Source: Gautieria morchelliformis (Eukaryota; Basidiomycota; Agaricomycetes; Gomphales; Gomphaceae). From it: a DNA stretch of 64,000 nt. This document shows positions 1 through 12,102 of this stretch, piece by piece. The position numbers and the translations under genes were made by a program. The stretch is taken from NCBI GenBank assembly GCA_015179125.1, contig WHVA01000213.1, forward strand, positions 62,001 to 126,000. The letters run 5' to 3'. Position 1 is the stretch's first letter, and every line of letters begins with the position of its first letter. The notes below the pieces were generated by a model. The model was not told where the DNA came from and searched no databases. It was given only the letters and a program-made list of their open reading frames with translations.

Positions 1-21
1 GTTGCTTGATGAAATCTATGG

Positions 22-1812
22 TTAGGTGTAATGCATCCGTGGTGCTCCTCCCTGCACGTCCCCCGAAGTTGGTGTCGGGTAGGAGTCGAAGGGATTCGGC
101 ATGATATGAGAGTGTTTCTGCGACGCATCCAGATGGGGCTTCGCTAACGCTTCCATTAGGGTGATCGGTCTGTAGGCTTTGGCGCCTGTGTAGTCCGGCT
201 TCCCTGGTTTCCTTAGCGCCGCGATTGTGGTGGTCCACCACTGCTGGGGGTATATGTTGAGTCGGAATGTCGCCTGGTATATACATCCTAAATGAGGTGT
301 AATCAGGTCTGCGCAGTGCGTTAGGACGGAGTTGGATAGGCCTGAGGGGCCTGCAGCCTTGTAGGGGCTTATTTTCTCAATGACCCGGAGGATCTGACTG
401 TCCGTGATTGGTTCATACTCGAAAACTGGTGCGGGATATTGATCTGGCGCACCGCCCTGTGGACGTGCTCCTTGTGACAGGAAAAACACTTTGAAAAGCA
501 TTTTGCTCTTCTCCTCATTGTCTGTGACCTTTACCTCTCTACCCGTTTCTGTTGCGGCCCTGAGTGGAGGGACTCTTGTGCGACCCCCATCTGTCGATGG
601 GCCTGACACTAATCTACTCGCTGTCCAGATGGTTTTTTCGTCTGCGTTCTCGAGCCATTCTATCCAGAACTCTTGCTTGGTCTCTCATATGAGGTCTGTG
701 TAAGTGTTTCGTAGGCTGCGGTATTCCTGATGGCTCGGGTGCAGAGGGTCGTTGCGGGCTCTGTTCGCGTGCCGCGCTGCTGTCCTCATCCTGGATTGGG
801 CCTGGTCTAACTCCTTCGTCCACCATCGCTTGGAGTACGGCGAAGGCCTGGAGTAGGGTACTAACGCCTCGACTGTTGTGTTGACGGCGGTTGTGAGTTG
901 TGTTAGCCTGTCCCTAAACTCCTCCTCGCTGTCGATTTCCGTGGGAGGGGGGAGCAAGTCCATATGTCCTTGTAGACACTTGCGAAATTCCGGCCAGTCC
1001 ACCTGACGCCAATTTCATCTTGCCGGCTCTACCGCTTTGGGCATTGACACATCTAAGGTGCTTGAGATGGGATAGTGGTCTGTACAAGGGGGTTGCAGGT
1101 CCGGGTATACTGCGCATTGAATGAAAAGATCGTGGAGTGCTGTGGTGCTGAACACGTTGTCGGGTCGAGTGAGATTTTTGGTGTTGGAGGCGCAGAGGGT
1201 GGGGATGTCCTTCGGAAGGGCCATTAGCATGTCATACTGGGCTAGTATTTCTAACAGCGTCTGCACTGCGTCCAGGTTAGCAGCAGTAAACAAGTGTGCA
1301 TTGCATTCTTCATCCCATAGTGGGTGATGTCTGTTGAAGTCTCCCATCCACAGCATGTTTGATACATCTATGGCTTTCGCATTCTGCCCATCGTTATATA
1401 TGGTGTCATGGATCTTCTGTAGAGTGTGAGAATGATTACCATCATTATATATGTTAAATAGTGTGATCGGGCCCATATTAGTTTGTATTATCATAGCTAC
1501 CACGTCCTGTGATACCACATCAACTTGTTGCCATGCATTTGAGCGTATTCTTCTGTTGACAAAGACTGCGGCTCAGGATTTCTTGGGGTCGTCCCGATGT
1601 CCTGTTGGTGTCATAGAGTACCATCAATGGTTGATTCGTGTATTGCCTAGAAAGTCAAAGTACGGTTCTTGTAATATAATGATGTCGTAAACATTGGGGT
1701 CTATAGAATTGATTAGGTCTTGTTGCGCAACACCGGATTTGTTGAGGTTCTGCTGCCATATTCTCAGTGTCGAGATCTGTTCTTCTGTTGTACTACTCAT
1801 GAGACTGGCCAT
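22..1812 (-). pseudogene. LINE ORF2: endonuclease and N-terminal reverse transcriptase
   Basis: Read from 1812 leftward in one frame. The N-terminal endonuclease shows QQNLNKS and LQEPY near the start, then MGDFNRHHPLWD and TDHYPI further on, which are the metal-binding and catalytic blocks of the exonuclease-endonuclease-phosphatase fold. The reverse transcriptase begins near 500 with KAAGPSGL and YRPITL, the early RT blocks; the catalytic YxDD block lies outside the window. The frame is interrupted by TGA at 1624-1626, 1573-1575, 1015-1017 and 685-687, each in a context where arginine (CGA) fits, and is otherwise kept. The final stop at 22-24 is TAA and is probably another lesion. The product would have nicked target DNA and copied the element RNA. 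Confidence 0.85.
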
Positions 1813-2074
1813 TAGGATGTGATGCCCTTTCGTTAGATCTTGTTCTGAATGCTAGGTCGCCGAGTGACAGTTGGCGTGTTCAGGGAGTGCGCCCTCCCCG
1901 ACCCCCTTGGGCAGTTGAGTGGCGCGAGATTGAGCGACCTCGTGCATGGTGGGACGTTGGCTGATGTCTGGGTTGAGTCGAGTTGGGTTGCCTGGGTTGA
2001 TTTGGTTGGGTCGGCCGGTAGAAATCTCCTTCCTGGCGATATGGGTTGGCATTTGTGCCGATGCAGTAGCGGGG

Positions 2075-3734
2075 TCATTGTGTTGGGGCCGGTGGGGGAG
2101 GGGTGGCCTCTTGTGGCGTGTTGACCGTTTCCCAAGTCTGTGGGTCTCTGCTGGAGGGGAAGTAGCACATGCTGGTCTCCGGGTTCCTTTGCTGGACTTT
2201 GCTGCTGCGCTCCTTAAAGGCTGGGCACTCGCGATCCCACGCGGTGTGGCCTGTTCTGTCGCAATTTACACACCTGTATTTGGTGGGGTCAGCTACAACG
2301 CAGGCTGATGTTCTGTGTCCCTCTTCCCCGCATGTGCCGCATGTGTCATTCGGTTGTGGGCACTGCGCAGCCATGTGGGCCGCTCCTAATCTCTGGCATT
2401 TGAGGCAGCGCTTGGCCTCCTGGGTTAGCTTCCTCGCCGTGGTCCTGGTGCCTGCAATTAGGATTCCAAGCCTGATGAGGGTGTTGGCTGCTGTGCGGTT
2501 GTGTAGCTGGATGATGAGGTGCGCCGTGGTCTGTCGGTCTGACCGGCGCTCTATTGGCTTGATCCACCGTGCTGCCAAGATGTCGCCTTTTTCTAATGTG
2601 TTGGAGTTTTCCACGTCGGCCAGATTGCTTTGGGAGCTGGGCTCGAACCTGACCAGGACGAACTCAGCTATAATGGTGTATGAGGTGGGTTTGATCATCG
2701 ATGTCTGGTCAAATAGTGTTAGTAGCCTCTCAGCACGCTGCTGCTCTTGGAAGAGCTCTGCCGCCTCTTCTGTGTTGAATTCCAAAAAGTACCCGCTGCT
2801 GGGGAGCCTCTGTACACCTACCACCCTCGGTCTCTCTTGCTCGTCGCTCCACTCCATTTCGGCTATTGCCTGATTCACTTGTTCAAGTATGTCTGGCTTG
2901 GAAAATCGGTAAGTTTGGTGTTCCCGGGCGTCCGGTGCTTTGTCGATTAGTATTTGCCGAGCCCGAAGGTCGCACTTTGCTAGCATGCTGGACTGGAGAC
3001 TGATTGGCTTGGTGGCGCACACCGCTAACGCTGCCGCGTATGATGGGTATCGTGTAGTGGCTGTGCTGTCTGGAGGCTTTTCGGTGCTGTTGGGTGTCGT
3101 TGTGGCGATTTGCTCGTTCACCGCCTCTATTATTCTTTGTGCTGTACCATCACTTTCCTGCCTGAGTTCCTCCACCGTTCCCGCTAGTCTATTGGTGGAG
3201 TTGTCGAGTTGTCGAGTGCCTGTGCCGCCTTCTCCATCTTCTGAATTGTTGGCGCCAGCATGTCGTTGGTGCCCGATAACCTTTCCCTAATGATGGTCGC
3301 CACTTCCGAGATGGTCGTGCGCTCTGCGAGATCTGCAATTAGTGTCGCGATCGCTCTTATGCCCTCCTCCGTCGCCTGGGGATTGATGACTGGGCTTCTG
3401 CTAGGTGCAGCAATGCCGTGGCAAGGTTGTGGAATGATAACAGCTGCTGTTCTGGGACGAGGCGCTTGGATAACAGATATTGGTGCGCCTCTTCTGGGCT
3501 GAGCGGCGGATCTTTGGGCGGGCCTTCGTTGTCGTTTTTGTTTGCATTTTGTGAGGCAGATCGAAGACTTTGACCATCTGCGCTGGTTGGGGCCGGCCTC
3601 GGTGGTGGGGTCCTTTTGCTGGGGTTGCCTGCCATTGAGCCTGGGTTTTCGCGTGCAGGATGTGGATGGTGATCACTGGGTCCTGAGCGTGGGCCTTCAC
3701 TGCGCTCAGTGAAGGGCTGTTGGAGATTTTTCAT
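2075..3734 (-). pseudogene. LINE ORF1: nucleic-acid-binding protein with three zinc knuckles
   Basis: The C-terminal part (2075-3175) is open and contains three knuckles in a row: C-x2-C-x6-H-x4-C, C-x2-C-x4-H-x4-C and C-x2-C-x4-H-x6-C, followed by a proline-rich tail. This is the usual ORF1 layout for an RNA-binding chaperone protein. The N-terminal part (3357-3734) begins MKNLQQPFTERSE and is Ser/Pro-rich. The two parts are in different frames. One cause is visible near 3200-3215, where an 8-nt tandem duplication (CGACAACT twice) shifts the frame; another shift lies near 3370. I take the start at 3734 because the adjoining sequence upstream is non-coding LINE leader. Confidence 0.75.
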
Positions 3735-3785
3735 GTTGAAGCCTGGGTGGAGCGTGGGAATTTTGCTGGTGGTTGGTGGCTCTGG

Positions 3786-4639
3786 TCAAGAGCGCTTTTA
3801 AGCTCCCCCTTGAGCTTAACCATCCCTCCTTTGGAATCAGCAAATAATCCGAAGTCATCTACGTATACTGATATGACTTCTATTGAGTCCTTATCTTGTC
3901 TGATGTAGACGCATTCATCGGCTGTGCTTTGGTGGAAGCCAAGATCGAGTAGTAATCTGCGTAAGTGTTGGTGCCAAGCTCGCCCCGATTGCTTGAGTCT
4001 GTAGAGAGTTCTGTATATTCTTAGAGCACATCCAGACCCGTCATCAAAGCTGTCGGGCTGACGCATGTAGATCTCTTCATCTATAGTCGAATTGAGATAG
4101 GCGCCTTTGACATCCATCATTTTGATTTCCCAATCGAGTGTGTTTGCGATGGCTAATAGAACACGTAGTGAATCGAACTTGACCACGGGTGAAGTTATTT
4201 CGTAGTAATCCATCCCTGGCCTCTGTGTGAATCCTTGAGCCATGACCCTCGCTTTAGCTTTATCAAATTGTCCATCCGGTTGTGTTTTGACAGTGTATAC
4301 CCATCAGCAACCGATAACTACTCATCCGGGTGGTAGTTCTGTTAATTCCCATGTTCCTAGCGTCTTATGTTGATCCATTTCAATTTCCATCGCTTTCTCC
4401 CAGATCGGCGCATCCTCACGTAATACCGCCGCTCTGTAATTCTCGGGTTCAGTAACGATTTCTCTCATTATGTAAGCCTGCTCGGTGCGTCCTGAATCAT
4501 TCACCTTCCGGTAATCCGGCCTTTGAGTGATGCGCGCACTCCGTCGAATCTGTGGAGCTGGCGCTTGTTCAGGTGGATCAGGAACGGGCGTCGTCTGGGG
4601 TGATGACATCTGCAGGGTAGATGGGATCGGGTCCGGCAC
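3786..4639 (-). pseudogene. Copia pol part 2: reverse transcriptase (truncated)
   Basis: Typical copia RT blocks are clear: TWELTELPPG at the N-terminus, WVYTVKTQPDG, DYYEITSPVVKFDSLR, MDVKGAYLN, LYRLKQSGRAWH and the catalytic YVDD in VISVYVDDFGL. TGA codons at 4322-4324 and 4304-4306 replace residues that are Arg, or Arg/Lys, in relatives. The frame runs out shortly after YVDD at about 3785, where LINE sequence starts, so the RT connection and RNase H are absent. The fragment could not be functional. Confidence 0.9.
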
Positions 4640-6195
4640 ATGCTCACGTGGTGAGTGCTCCCCTCGAGCGGTGCCGTATCAGTGGTGTCGTCATTGTCGT
4701 TATCCGGGATAGGATAGCATTTATTGTCGTTTTCGTCAAATGTAATGTTTCTTGAGATTTGAACATGCTTTGAAGCTTTATTGTAATACTTCCAGGCTTT
4801 TGCATGTTCAGCTACTCCAACAAATATGTGTTCTTCTGTTTTTGGATCAAGTTTAGCTCGGCGTTGATCTGGAACCATGACCCAGCAGTTCGTCCCAAAT
4901 TCCTCTAGACGTGCTATGTTTGGCTTCTTGCTGAATAGTGCCTGGAACGGCGTTGCGTCATCTCCAAGCGCTCACGTGGGTGATCAGTTCTTGATGTAAC
5001 ACGCGTAAGCCACGGCCTCAGGCCAAAGTATTTTTGGCAGGTTCTTGGCGAATATCATCGCATGTGCGTGCTCAAGTAAGGTCTGGTTGAGTCATTCTGC
5101 AATTCCATTCTGGGCTGGGGAGTATGGAGCTGTGGTCTCCATAATAATGCCATGTTTTGCACAAAATTCTTTGAAATTTTTATTGACATATTCCCCACCG
5201 TTGTCTGAGTGAAACCTCTTCAGTTTCTGACCTGTTTGGGTCTTGAGAAATGCTTTGTATGTTTCGAAGTGCCTGAGCACTTCATCTTTGGCGCTCCCAA
5301 AATAAATGACCATGTACCTGGATTTGATGTCCATGAAAGAATGAAAGTACTTTTCATGTGATGGTCCCTCAGTCTGGGCAGGCCCCCATACATCGGATAC
5401 TGTTAGGTCACCAACCTGATCAACAGTGTCTTCGGCTCTTTTGGGGAATGGCTCCACATGCCATTTGCCTTGTATGCAAGCCTTGCACTGACTCAGCTCT
5501 TTTGACTCATCGATTTCAAGTCCAGTAACTAGCTCATTAGATTTCAACATTTTTATAGAGCTTATGTTGACGTGCCCAAGTATCCTGTGCCATTTGTCCC
5601 ATGACCGTCCCTTTGCCGCTGCGGCAAAATCCCGTGCCTCGACTGATCGAGTGACCCATGCCTTCATACAGAACAGCCACCCGCGCTTCTGTCCCTGTGC
5701 AAAAATAACTCCGGACCATGATTTGAATTCGACACCAGTGCCTGTAAATGTGGCCGTGTTGCCCTTATCAGTTAGACGCCCTACACTGATAAGGTTGTTC
5801 GGTGCATCCGGTGCATGCTTGACATCACGTAGCTCGATCATGTTCATCTTAGTGCCAACTTTGAATTCCATGTATATAGTGCCTCGGCCTTGTGTATGTA
5901 GTACTGCTCCAGGTGAAATTCCTTCAATTTCCGACGGCTCCTCAGCATAGCTAGCAAAATCATTTCGGCTTCGAGCTATGTGTGTTGTTGCTGCTGAATC
6001 AGCTAGCCAGTCGGATGCAGATATAGCGCTGTATGCTACCTCCTTAGATACAAACGCGAATTCCTTTTCTTCCGCTTGTTTAACTGTCTCTTTGTTCCCT
6101 GATTTGAACCACTTCGGTGCTTGACCTTCCTTGCCACCACCTTTCGCCCAGCAGTCCTTCACGTAATGACCCTTCTTGCCCCAATTTCAACACTT
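4640..6195 (-). pseudogene. Copia pol part 1: zinc knuckle, protease, integrase
   Basis: The frame opens with a damaged zinc knuckle (tail GKKGHYVKDC; a TGA at 6187-6189 occupies the residue after the first Cys). Next come the aspartic protease site DSAATTHIA, the GAG-pre-integrase HHCC zinc site (RILGHVNISS then CKACIQGK), and the integrase core with Asp in SDVWGP, Asp in FHSDNGGEY and Glu in NGIAE. In-frame TGA codons at 5092-5094, 4984-4986 and 4972-4974 fall at arginines that are near-invariant in copia integrases (the AER, KNR and PTR positions). A frameshift near 4660 leads into the RT frame. The product would have processed Gag-Pol and inserted cDNA. Confidence 0.85.
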
Positions 6196-6240
6196 GCCCT
6201 TCGTTGCTCCTGAGTCATCTTTCCTGGGCCTGTGACCTTG

Positions 6241-6847
6241 TTACGCCTTAAGCGCCATCTGTCGTGCTGATCCGGCTTTCCGTGCTCGGTCCTCATCAAG
6301 GACCCAAGCTATTAATATATCAGCCGTCGTTCCGGCTCCACTGGCGTTTACTGCCGTAATAAACACCGACCAAGACTCTGGTAATGACGTCAGTAACGTG
6401 TTCAAGAACTCGCTCGCTGTCACTGATGTAATGTCCCCACGCATTCAGTTCCTGTTGAATCCTGCGGAGCTTGTGTACATGCTCCTCCATGTTCATGCCA
6501 TCTTCAGCAAGTGTCCGGAAGAAATCTCTTCAGAGATTTACAATTCCCATGGCTCCCTTAGATTCGAATATTGCTTGTAAACTGGCCCATACTGCAAATG
6601 CAGACATTGTCTGATTGATGTAGACTAGTTGTTCATCCGCGCCTCTGAGGCAAATTTCTTTTCTAGCTTTTTTGTCCTTCTTTCTCCATGTTCCGAAAGC
6701 AGTAGTGCAGTTCTGAGGTGGAAGTGCAGGAGTGGAGTGGAGAAGTGAGCCGAATTGGCAGAAGTGTGTTTGGAAGCAGAAGCGGAAATGGCAGCAGAGT
6801 TTGGGGCGGTGTTGGCACTGGAAAAGGGGGCTTTCCCTGACAAGCAC
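6241..6847 (-). pseudogene. Copia gag (UBN2-like)
   Basis: The segment near 6700-6540 reads as a copia gag helical domain (WRKKDKKARKEICL, then FAVWASLQAIFESKG), followed by RTLAEDGMNMEEHVHKLRR. A TGA at 6530-6532 splits the two parts at the Leu-Arg-Arg site typical of the family. A second open segment, 6241-6444, is in another frame and carries FLNTLLTSLPESW, the next gag block. A frameshift near 6440-6480 separates them, and TAA ends the frame at 6241-6243. Gag would form the virus-like particle. Decayed copy; the domain assignment is firm, exact ends are not. Confidence 0.75.
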
Positions 6848-7195
6848 CAGGTGGGATTCAAGCCATCCATGACTAACTAAGCCAACTTTAACATAACCCT
6901 AACCTAGCCAACCACTGAACCTTTTTTGCTACTTGACTTTGATGATGCTGGCACTAGTGTGAACATTCACCACAGTGCTCCCGGGGGCTGCTGTTGACAA
7001 CGCACCTCCGAGCTCCGAGCCAACAAGCGCGGGAGATCCCTATCGGTATCTAGCCGAGTCGTAACAATCGACTGGTCACTGGTCTGAGAGAACCGGAGAG
7101 ATCCGTGCCCCACACCCGTGCCTGAACAAACACGCGCTCGGTGTCAGCCGAGTCTGATCCTGGAGACTGTTTCGCGCAGCTGACTCGATTTTCTG

Positions 7196-8660
7196 TTTTA
7201 CTTGGATTTTATATTTCTATGCCCAGCTATGGCCGATGTCCAGCTCCACCATAGCTTATTGTACGGCAAATGAACTACAGTACGTAGCATGTTCATGATC
7301 ACTACGGGATGCCAGTACGGGTACGGGGCAAATAGATGAAAAAAATCCGTAAGCTCTCCATTTATGCACCCTTCGATCTCAGATTCAGGTCTTTTGACGT
7401 CATTAGGCGCTGCGAAAGAAGATCCGGCTCCTCCTGCAGTGCATAGAGCAGGGACTACTAGCGGCCTCAAATTTCGTAGGAGCCTACTAGACAAGGCTCT
7501 CCGAACGACCCGTATTACGTCCGTAAGATGCGCGCGGTACCGTATGTGCTACACCTGTATGGTTACGGTACAGATCCCTGTCCCCCTCTTACAAACATGA
7601 AGGTATTTACTTGGATGATCAGAGAATACATAAGGATTTATTGCACGCATTGAGCAACGTAGTTGTTCATGTTCAGGGTGAGCTGTCGGAACAAAAGCTT
7701 GTATATGTATTCTATGATCTGATGATTTGGTTAGAAGATCGTTTTCACCCGACAGTCCTGTGGCGCAAACCAATCGTAATATTTGCATGACGCACTCAAA
7801 ACTGAGGTCCTCCCCATTATTGACCCTTCCATTATCCCCCGTCTTGATTTATGTATTTCCGTTGGGGATCGTAGTTGTGTTGCATGTCCCACTTGGGCCA
7901 TGGTAATCAAGAAGGATATGTATCAGGACTAACGGGCAAGGTAATGATATCACTCTGGGCACCTTTGATCACTGCATTCTCATAGTCGGCATCTAGCGCA
8001 CATCTTTGACCAAACAGCACATGGCAGCAATATGGGACATTTCTTCTTTGTTCTGTGCCAAGCCAAAGCACTAATATCCATCTACACTGTCTCCCCCAGA
8101 AATACAGGAACAATCCCCACTTGGAGGCCCTAAGGTCGCATATTCCGAAATGTGGCGAACATTTGCTATACCGCCAGGGCAACCTAGTGGCCATTCTGCC
8201 CCACGATGTGTCAAGCAACGGGCATTTCAGAGCATGCCAGTCCTGAGAATTCTCCACGAGAAACTCTTCAACGAATGCTGGATATTGCCCACCTCTCTTT
8301 CGTGACTATTTCAAAAAAACCACGACGGTGTTGCTTTGTTGGCAGCTTCTGGCTAGAGCTAGCATGACTACCCCTTCATGGCACTCATCCACCCTCGGCA
8401 GGATGCACCGGTGTTCCGTCATTGCTGGGCACCAGCACCCATGAAACCTCGAAGGCTCAACCCTGGACTAATATCCCCACCCAGGCTCGATCACCGAACA
8501 TTTGGCAAGGCTTGCAAAAGTGAAATGGAGTCAGCCTGCCAATTAGGCCTTTCTTGATCTCTGCAGGATTATTTGAGCACCATGCACTGACTATAAAGTG
8601 CATGCAGATCCGACATAGACCCCCCAGCTTTAACCTCAAGCAGCTCTCACTTAACACACA
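7196..8660. other. No recognisable gene
   Basis: Short ORFs occur on both strands (for example 7198-7494 and 7907-8257 on the minus strand), but none shows a domain, a signal peptide or a coherent splice pattern. The stretch may contain decayed sequence between the copia element and the next gene. Confidence 0.5.
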
Positions 8661-9213
8661 ATGCTCGCTCAGCTTTACACCATGGTTTTGGTTGCCCTCA
8701 CGGCGGGTGACACTGTTCTTGCCAGCCCCGTCGCTTCCCAAGCCTTGTCAGCTCGCGTGACCCACAGGGGAACGTAGGTCGCGCCTGCAGCGTACATCAC
8801 CTGTCGACTCACCCTCTCCATATTAGAGCTACATATTTTCTCCAGGAAGGAGCTGCTGGTGCCTGTGGACATGTTCACAGTGATCTGGATCACGTTGTTG
8901 CTCTTCGTACGTCTGCACGTTGGACATCATGGCAATCCTTATATCTAGTTGATCAGAGACGGCCACTTACGCGAATGGGATTCATTGCGGTCGCAGCCTT
9001 ACGATCACGGACACGAAAACCGGTCAGACGGCTACTGGTGTTGTCGCGGACGAGTGCCCCGGTTGCAATGGCCCCTACAGCATTGACCTCTCTCGGGGGT
9101 TGTTCGAAGTGTTCGCCCCCGACGCTGATGGTGTATTCTCTGGTGGGTTACGTCTCATGTGCTCGTCGGCCTTGATTTACCCCCCTTTCATAGCGTCCTG
9201 GCACTTCAATTAA
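8661..9213 (+). CDS. Secreted RlpA/barwin-like double-psi beta-barrel protein
   Basis: A four-exon gene that no single ORF shows. My model is 8661-8773, 8827-8906, 8957-9142 and 9194-9213, with introns of 50-53 nt, giving 132 residues. The N-terminus MLAQLYTMVLVALTAG is a signal peptide. The mature domain carries the family signature GTATYF, GACG, SDLDHVVAL, ANGIHCG, then VVADECPGC, IDLSRGLFEVFAP and a C-terminal ASWHF. Paired cysteines and the DECPGC motif mark the double-psi beta-barrel of expansin-, barwin- and RlpA-like fungal proteins. These are small secreted proteins, often induced during growth on plant material, with roles suggested in loosening or binding cell-wall polysaccharide. 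No carbohydrate-binding second domain is present. Intron phases are mutually consistent, which supports the model. Confidence 0.85.
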
Positions 9214-10283
9214 CAAATGGATCTAATCTGGTCGGGCGTCTGGTAACTCGTTTTGGTTACTTAGAGAATGTTATTTCGGTGGAACATTCATTACCATCGT
9301 ATCAACGCTCTGTTTCTCTTCCTCGTGTCCTGTCAACCTTGTTGAAACCACAGTTCCCAGACCTGTATTTCAACTTGAGAATCTGTACCCATGCATACAA
9401 TGTAAATTGATACTCCAGACGGCCTTGTCGGACTAAGAATTGGAATTCACTGCGGACAACTCATCCCTGCACTTCAGTAGATTTGTAGAGGGAAATCCGA
9501 CATACTTAAGGTAGTGGTTGTGCGGTGATCATCGATCATCAATCGTGGCCTGTGCACGGGCACCTAGCGCCCGTGTAACGATATATAGGCGGTACGGCCT
9601 GCGGAAAGTTCCGATTGAAAGTATTTCACCTCGCAGGTTGATATTTGGGGTCCACACCACGTCCTCTTCAATTGGACATATGGATTGGGTCTTGAGCCTA
9701 TTACTGCAGGGAGAATAATTCTCTCTATTCCATGATCACGCTGACGTTGCTAGCTGCCTACGTGAGGGTGACCCGTATGGGAGAAACATGTAGATAATTT
9801 TCCCAATTATACTGAAGTATGCTTGCCGGTTTACTACTGCAAGTAGGTTCGTACAGTCCATTAATGGTTTAATAGTAATTATAAGTGCAGAGCACCAAGC
9901 CAACAATTCTCTGGTGGAGGCTGGTTGAGGATAGTTGCGGTAGGTAAAAGGTAAACGACCCAGCGTACCGGGTTACCCCGAGGAAATTTACTCACAGATA
10001 AATCTTGTATGTGCCCCATCCAATGACACTACTATCCGAAGAATTGTATATACACCTCACCGTGAATCCGCGAGCTTTAAGCTGTGTTGTATCGCAACCT
10101 CCTCCTTGGTCTTCAAGTATGCGAAACAGGACATGATGTGCTCACTCGCACATGACATTTGATACTTCTTACAATCATCCAACATGCATTCTCCAGATAT
10201 GAATACGAACACGGTTTCACGTCAATAATATACCCAGGATCAAGCCCGAAATCCTTATCCGCAAGCATGGCTCCTACAGCACC
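9214..10283. other. No recognisable gene
   Basis: Only short, unrelated ORFs are seen between the beta-barrel gene and the 3' end of the thiolase gene. The DNA is moderately AT-rich and probably holds the 3' regions of both convergent genes. Confidence 0.5.
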
Positions 10284-12102
10284 TTACTGTTCGCTTACAA
10301 ACACCGCTGCCATTCCCTGTTGCGAAAAGTAATGAGTGAGCTCGGGATGTAAGATAATAGCCTAGGTAAAACTCGCCATTCCACTGCCAATACACATGCT
10401 TGTCACGAACACCTTTCCGCCGGATGCCTTGGCATGTGCTAGAGCAGTCGCTACTTGGCGTGCGCCAGCTATAGACACCACCATTACCGTATGCTTGAGG
10501 AATACCAATGTAACAAGAAACAGAAACGATGCTTACTACAGCCAAGTGGATGCCCGAGGGCGATCGCACCACCGTTTGGGTTCACCTTCTCAAAAGGAAT
10601 GCCCAAGTGTTGGATTGAGAACACAGCCTACAACATGAATGATAAGTATACAAGAACTTGAAATATCTACCGCAAGAACTAGGACCGGCGGAGGAGAAGC
10701 CCAAGGGAGAGAAAGTGGGATGGGGGGAATCACGGACCTGGCTTGCGAAGGCCTCATTGATCTCAAAGAAGTCAATATCAGAGAGTTGTAATCCGGTTTG
10801 CTTGAGGACTCTGGGTATTGCATATGCAGGACCGACACTGCAGACCGGTTATGAGTATTATAGTCGCCTGCAGTGAGATTCAGGGCATAAATAAAACGGC
10901 ACACTTACCCCATGATCCTTGGCGGGACTCCAACTACAGCAGCGGTTACAAACTTGCCGATTATGGGTAATCCCAGCCGTTTCGCTACACCGCGACGGGC
11001 AAGGAGAACGGCAGCAGCACCGTCTGAGACTTGGGATGCATTACCTGGGGTGAAAGGTGAAGTTTAGCAGGAACCATCGGCATTAATCCGAGTCATTGCA
11101 CAAGCTACGCGTCGCGCACACGAGGTTGCGACTCACCAGCATGGGTGCTGCCTGTCTTCGAAAACGCCGGCTTCAGCTTCGCAAGGCTCTCCTTGGTGAC
11201 GCCATCCCTAATCCCATCGTCTGCATCAACAATAATCTCCTTCTCCGCTTCAGTTTGTGGATCAATCCACTTGGCTTTGACGGGAATTATTTCCGATTTG
11301 AAGGCACCCGCTTTCTATTAAAGATACAATCATCCCCTTCATTCATATAGCCGGAGATTATGAAGCGCACCTGAGCTTTGGCGGCCTTCTGGAAGCTCTT
11401 CGCCGCAAAGTCGTCCTGCACATCTCGAGATATTTTGTAATCAGCAGCCACGTTCTCAGAAGTGATGCCCATAGGAATTAGACAGTCCGCCGCTTCTTGG
11501 TTGGAAAGCACTTTCTCTGAAGTGGGTGCAAGTGCTCTCGAACCATACCCAACTGTCATGGACTCAACGCCGGCACCTAGCGCAATCGATATTAGAATAG
11601 CATCGCCCGTACAGGGAAATATAAAGAACATACCGATACCAATGTCGATCTGGCCTGACAAGATCTCCAATGCCACCTGATTGATTGCCGTAAGCCCACT
11701 TGAGCACTGGCGGTTCACAGTATTAACGGCGCTCGAATTGGGTATTCCGGCATGGAGGGATGCCATCCGTGCTGCAGAGGCCCCACCGCCAGGCGGAAGG
11801 ACATTGCCGACCACAACGTCCTCGATTAAAGTTGGGTCGAGGGAAACGGAGGTATAGACGGCTCGCAAGACGGCAGACAGCATCTCTTCAGGATACGTAT
11901 CCTTGAAACCCCCTTTGCGAGCCTACAGTCAAACTGGATGAGCACAGTGATATACTAAAGAGAGCAACATTACTTTTGTGATAGCAGTTCGGAGGGCGGA
12001 GACAATGACCACGTCGTCATCATGCTTGGCGATGACCTTGGCCCTGGCACCGCCAGTGACGGCCGAAGCAAGTTGTGTGAAACGCTGTGCAGTAGAGCTC
12101 AT
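10284..12102 (-). CDS. POT1: 3-ketoacyl-CoA thiolase, peroxisomal type
   Basis: The gene splits acyl-CoA from 3-ketoacyl-CoA in the last step of fatty-acid beta-oxidation. The first exon starts [15 protein letters not shown] and continues [13 protein letters not shown]; the second reads [13 protein letters not shown]. The nucleophilic cysteine lies in VNRQCSSGL, followed by GVESMT and [11 protein letters not shown]-terminal exons give [14 protein letters not shown], the catalytic His in [11 protein letters not shown], and the second active Cys in SMCIGSGM, ending VFVSEQ at the stop (10284-10286). All three thiolase catalytic residues are present. The N-terminus holds RFTQLASAV, at best a weak PTS2 peroxisome signal; there is no C-terminal SKL. 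Several introns of about 50 nt are visible. One of 57 nt (11577-11633) is a multiple of three and has no stop. The symbol follows the yeast orthologue. Confidence 0.9.

Larger units (their letters stand above)
1..3785 (-). mobile_element. LINE-type non-LTR retrotransposon, decayed, 3' part outside window
   Basis: Two consecutive ORF regions on the minus strand have the classic LINE order: an ORF1 with three CCHC zinc knuckles, then an ORF2 with an apurinic-type endonuclease followed by the start of a reverse transcriptase. The element runs leftward off the window, so the reverse transcriptase core, 3' end and tail are not visible. Its 5' end abuts the interrupted copia reverse transcriptase at about 3785, which implies insertion into that older element. 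Both ORFs carry stops or frameshifts, so this copy is inactive. Clade is not assigned. Confidence 0.85.
3786..7195 (-). mobile_element. Ty1/copia-type LTR retrotransposon, decayed and interrupted
   Basis: Reading right to left, the minus strand holds a UBN2-type gag, a zinc knuckle, aspartic protease, integrase and reverse transcriptase, which is the Ty1/copia order (integrase before RT). RNase H is missing because the LINE replaces sequence beyond about 3785. The stretch 6871-7195 probably holds the leader and 5' LTR, but I could not delimit an LTR because the partner LTR is not in the window. Many TGA stops and some frameshifts make it non-autonomous. Confidence 0.85.

Noticed and set aside
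7907..8257. 116-codon minus-strand ORF considered as a cytochrome P450 remnant
   Set aside because: No heme-binding Cys motif, ExxR or other P450 block could be found nearby.
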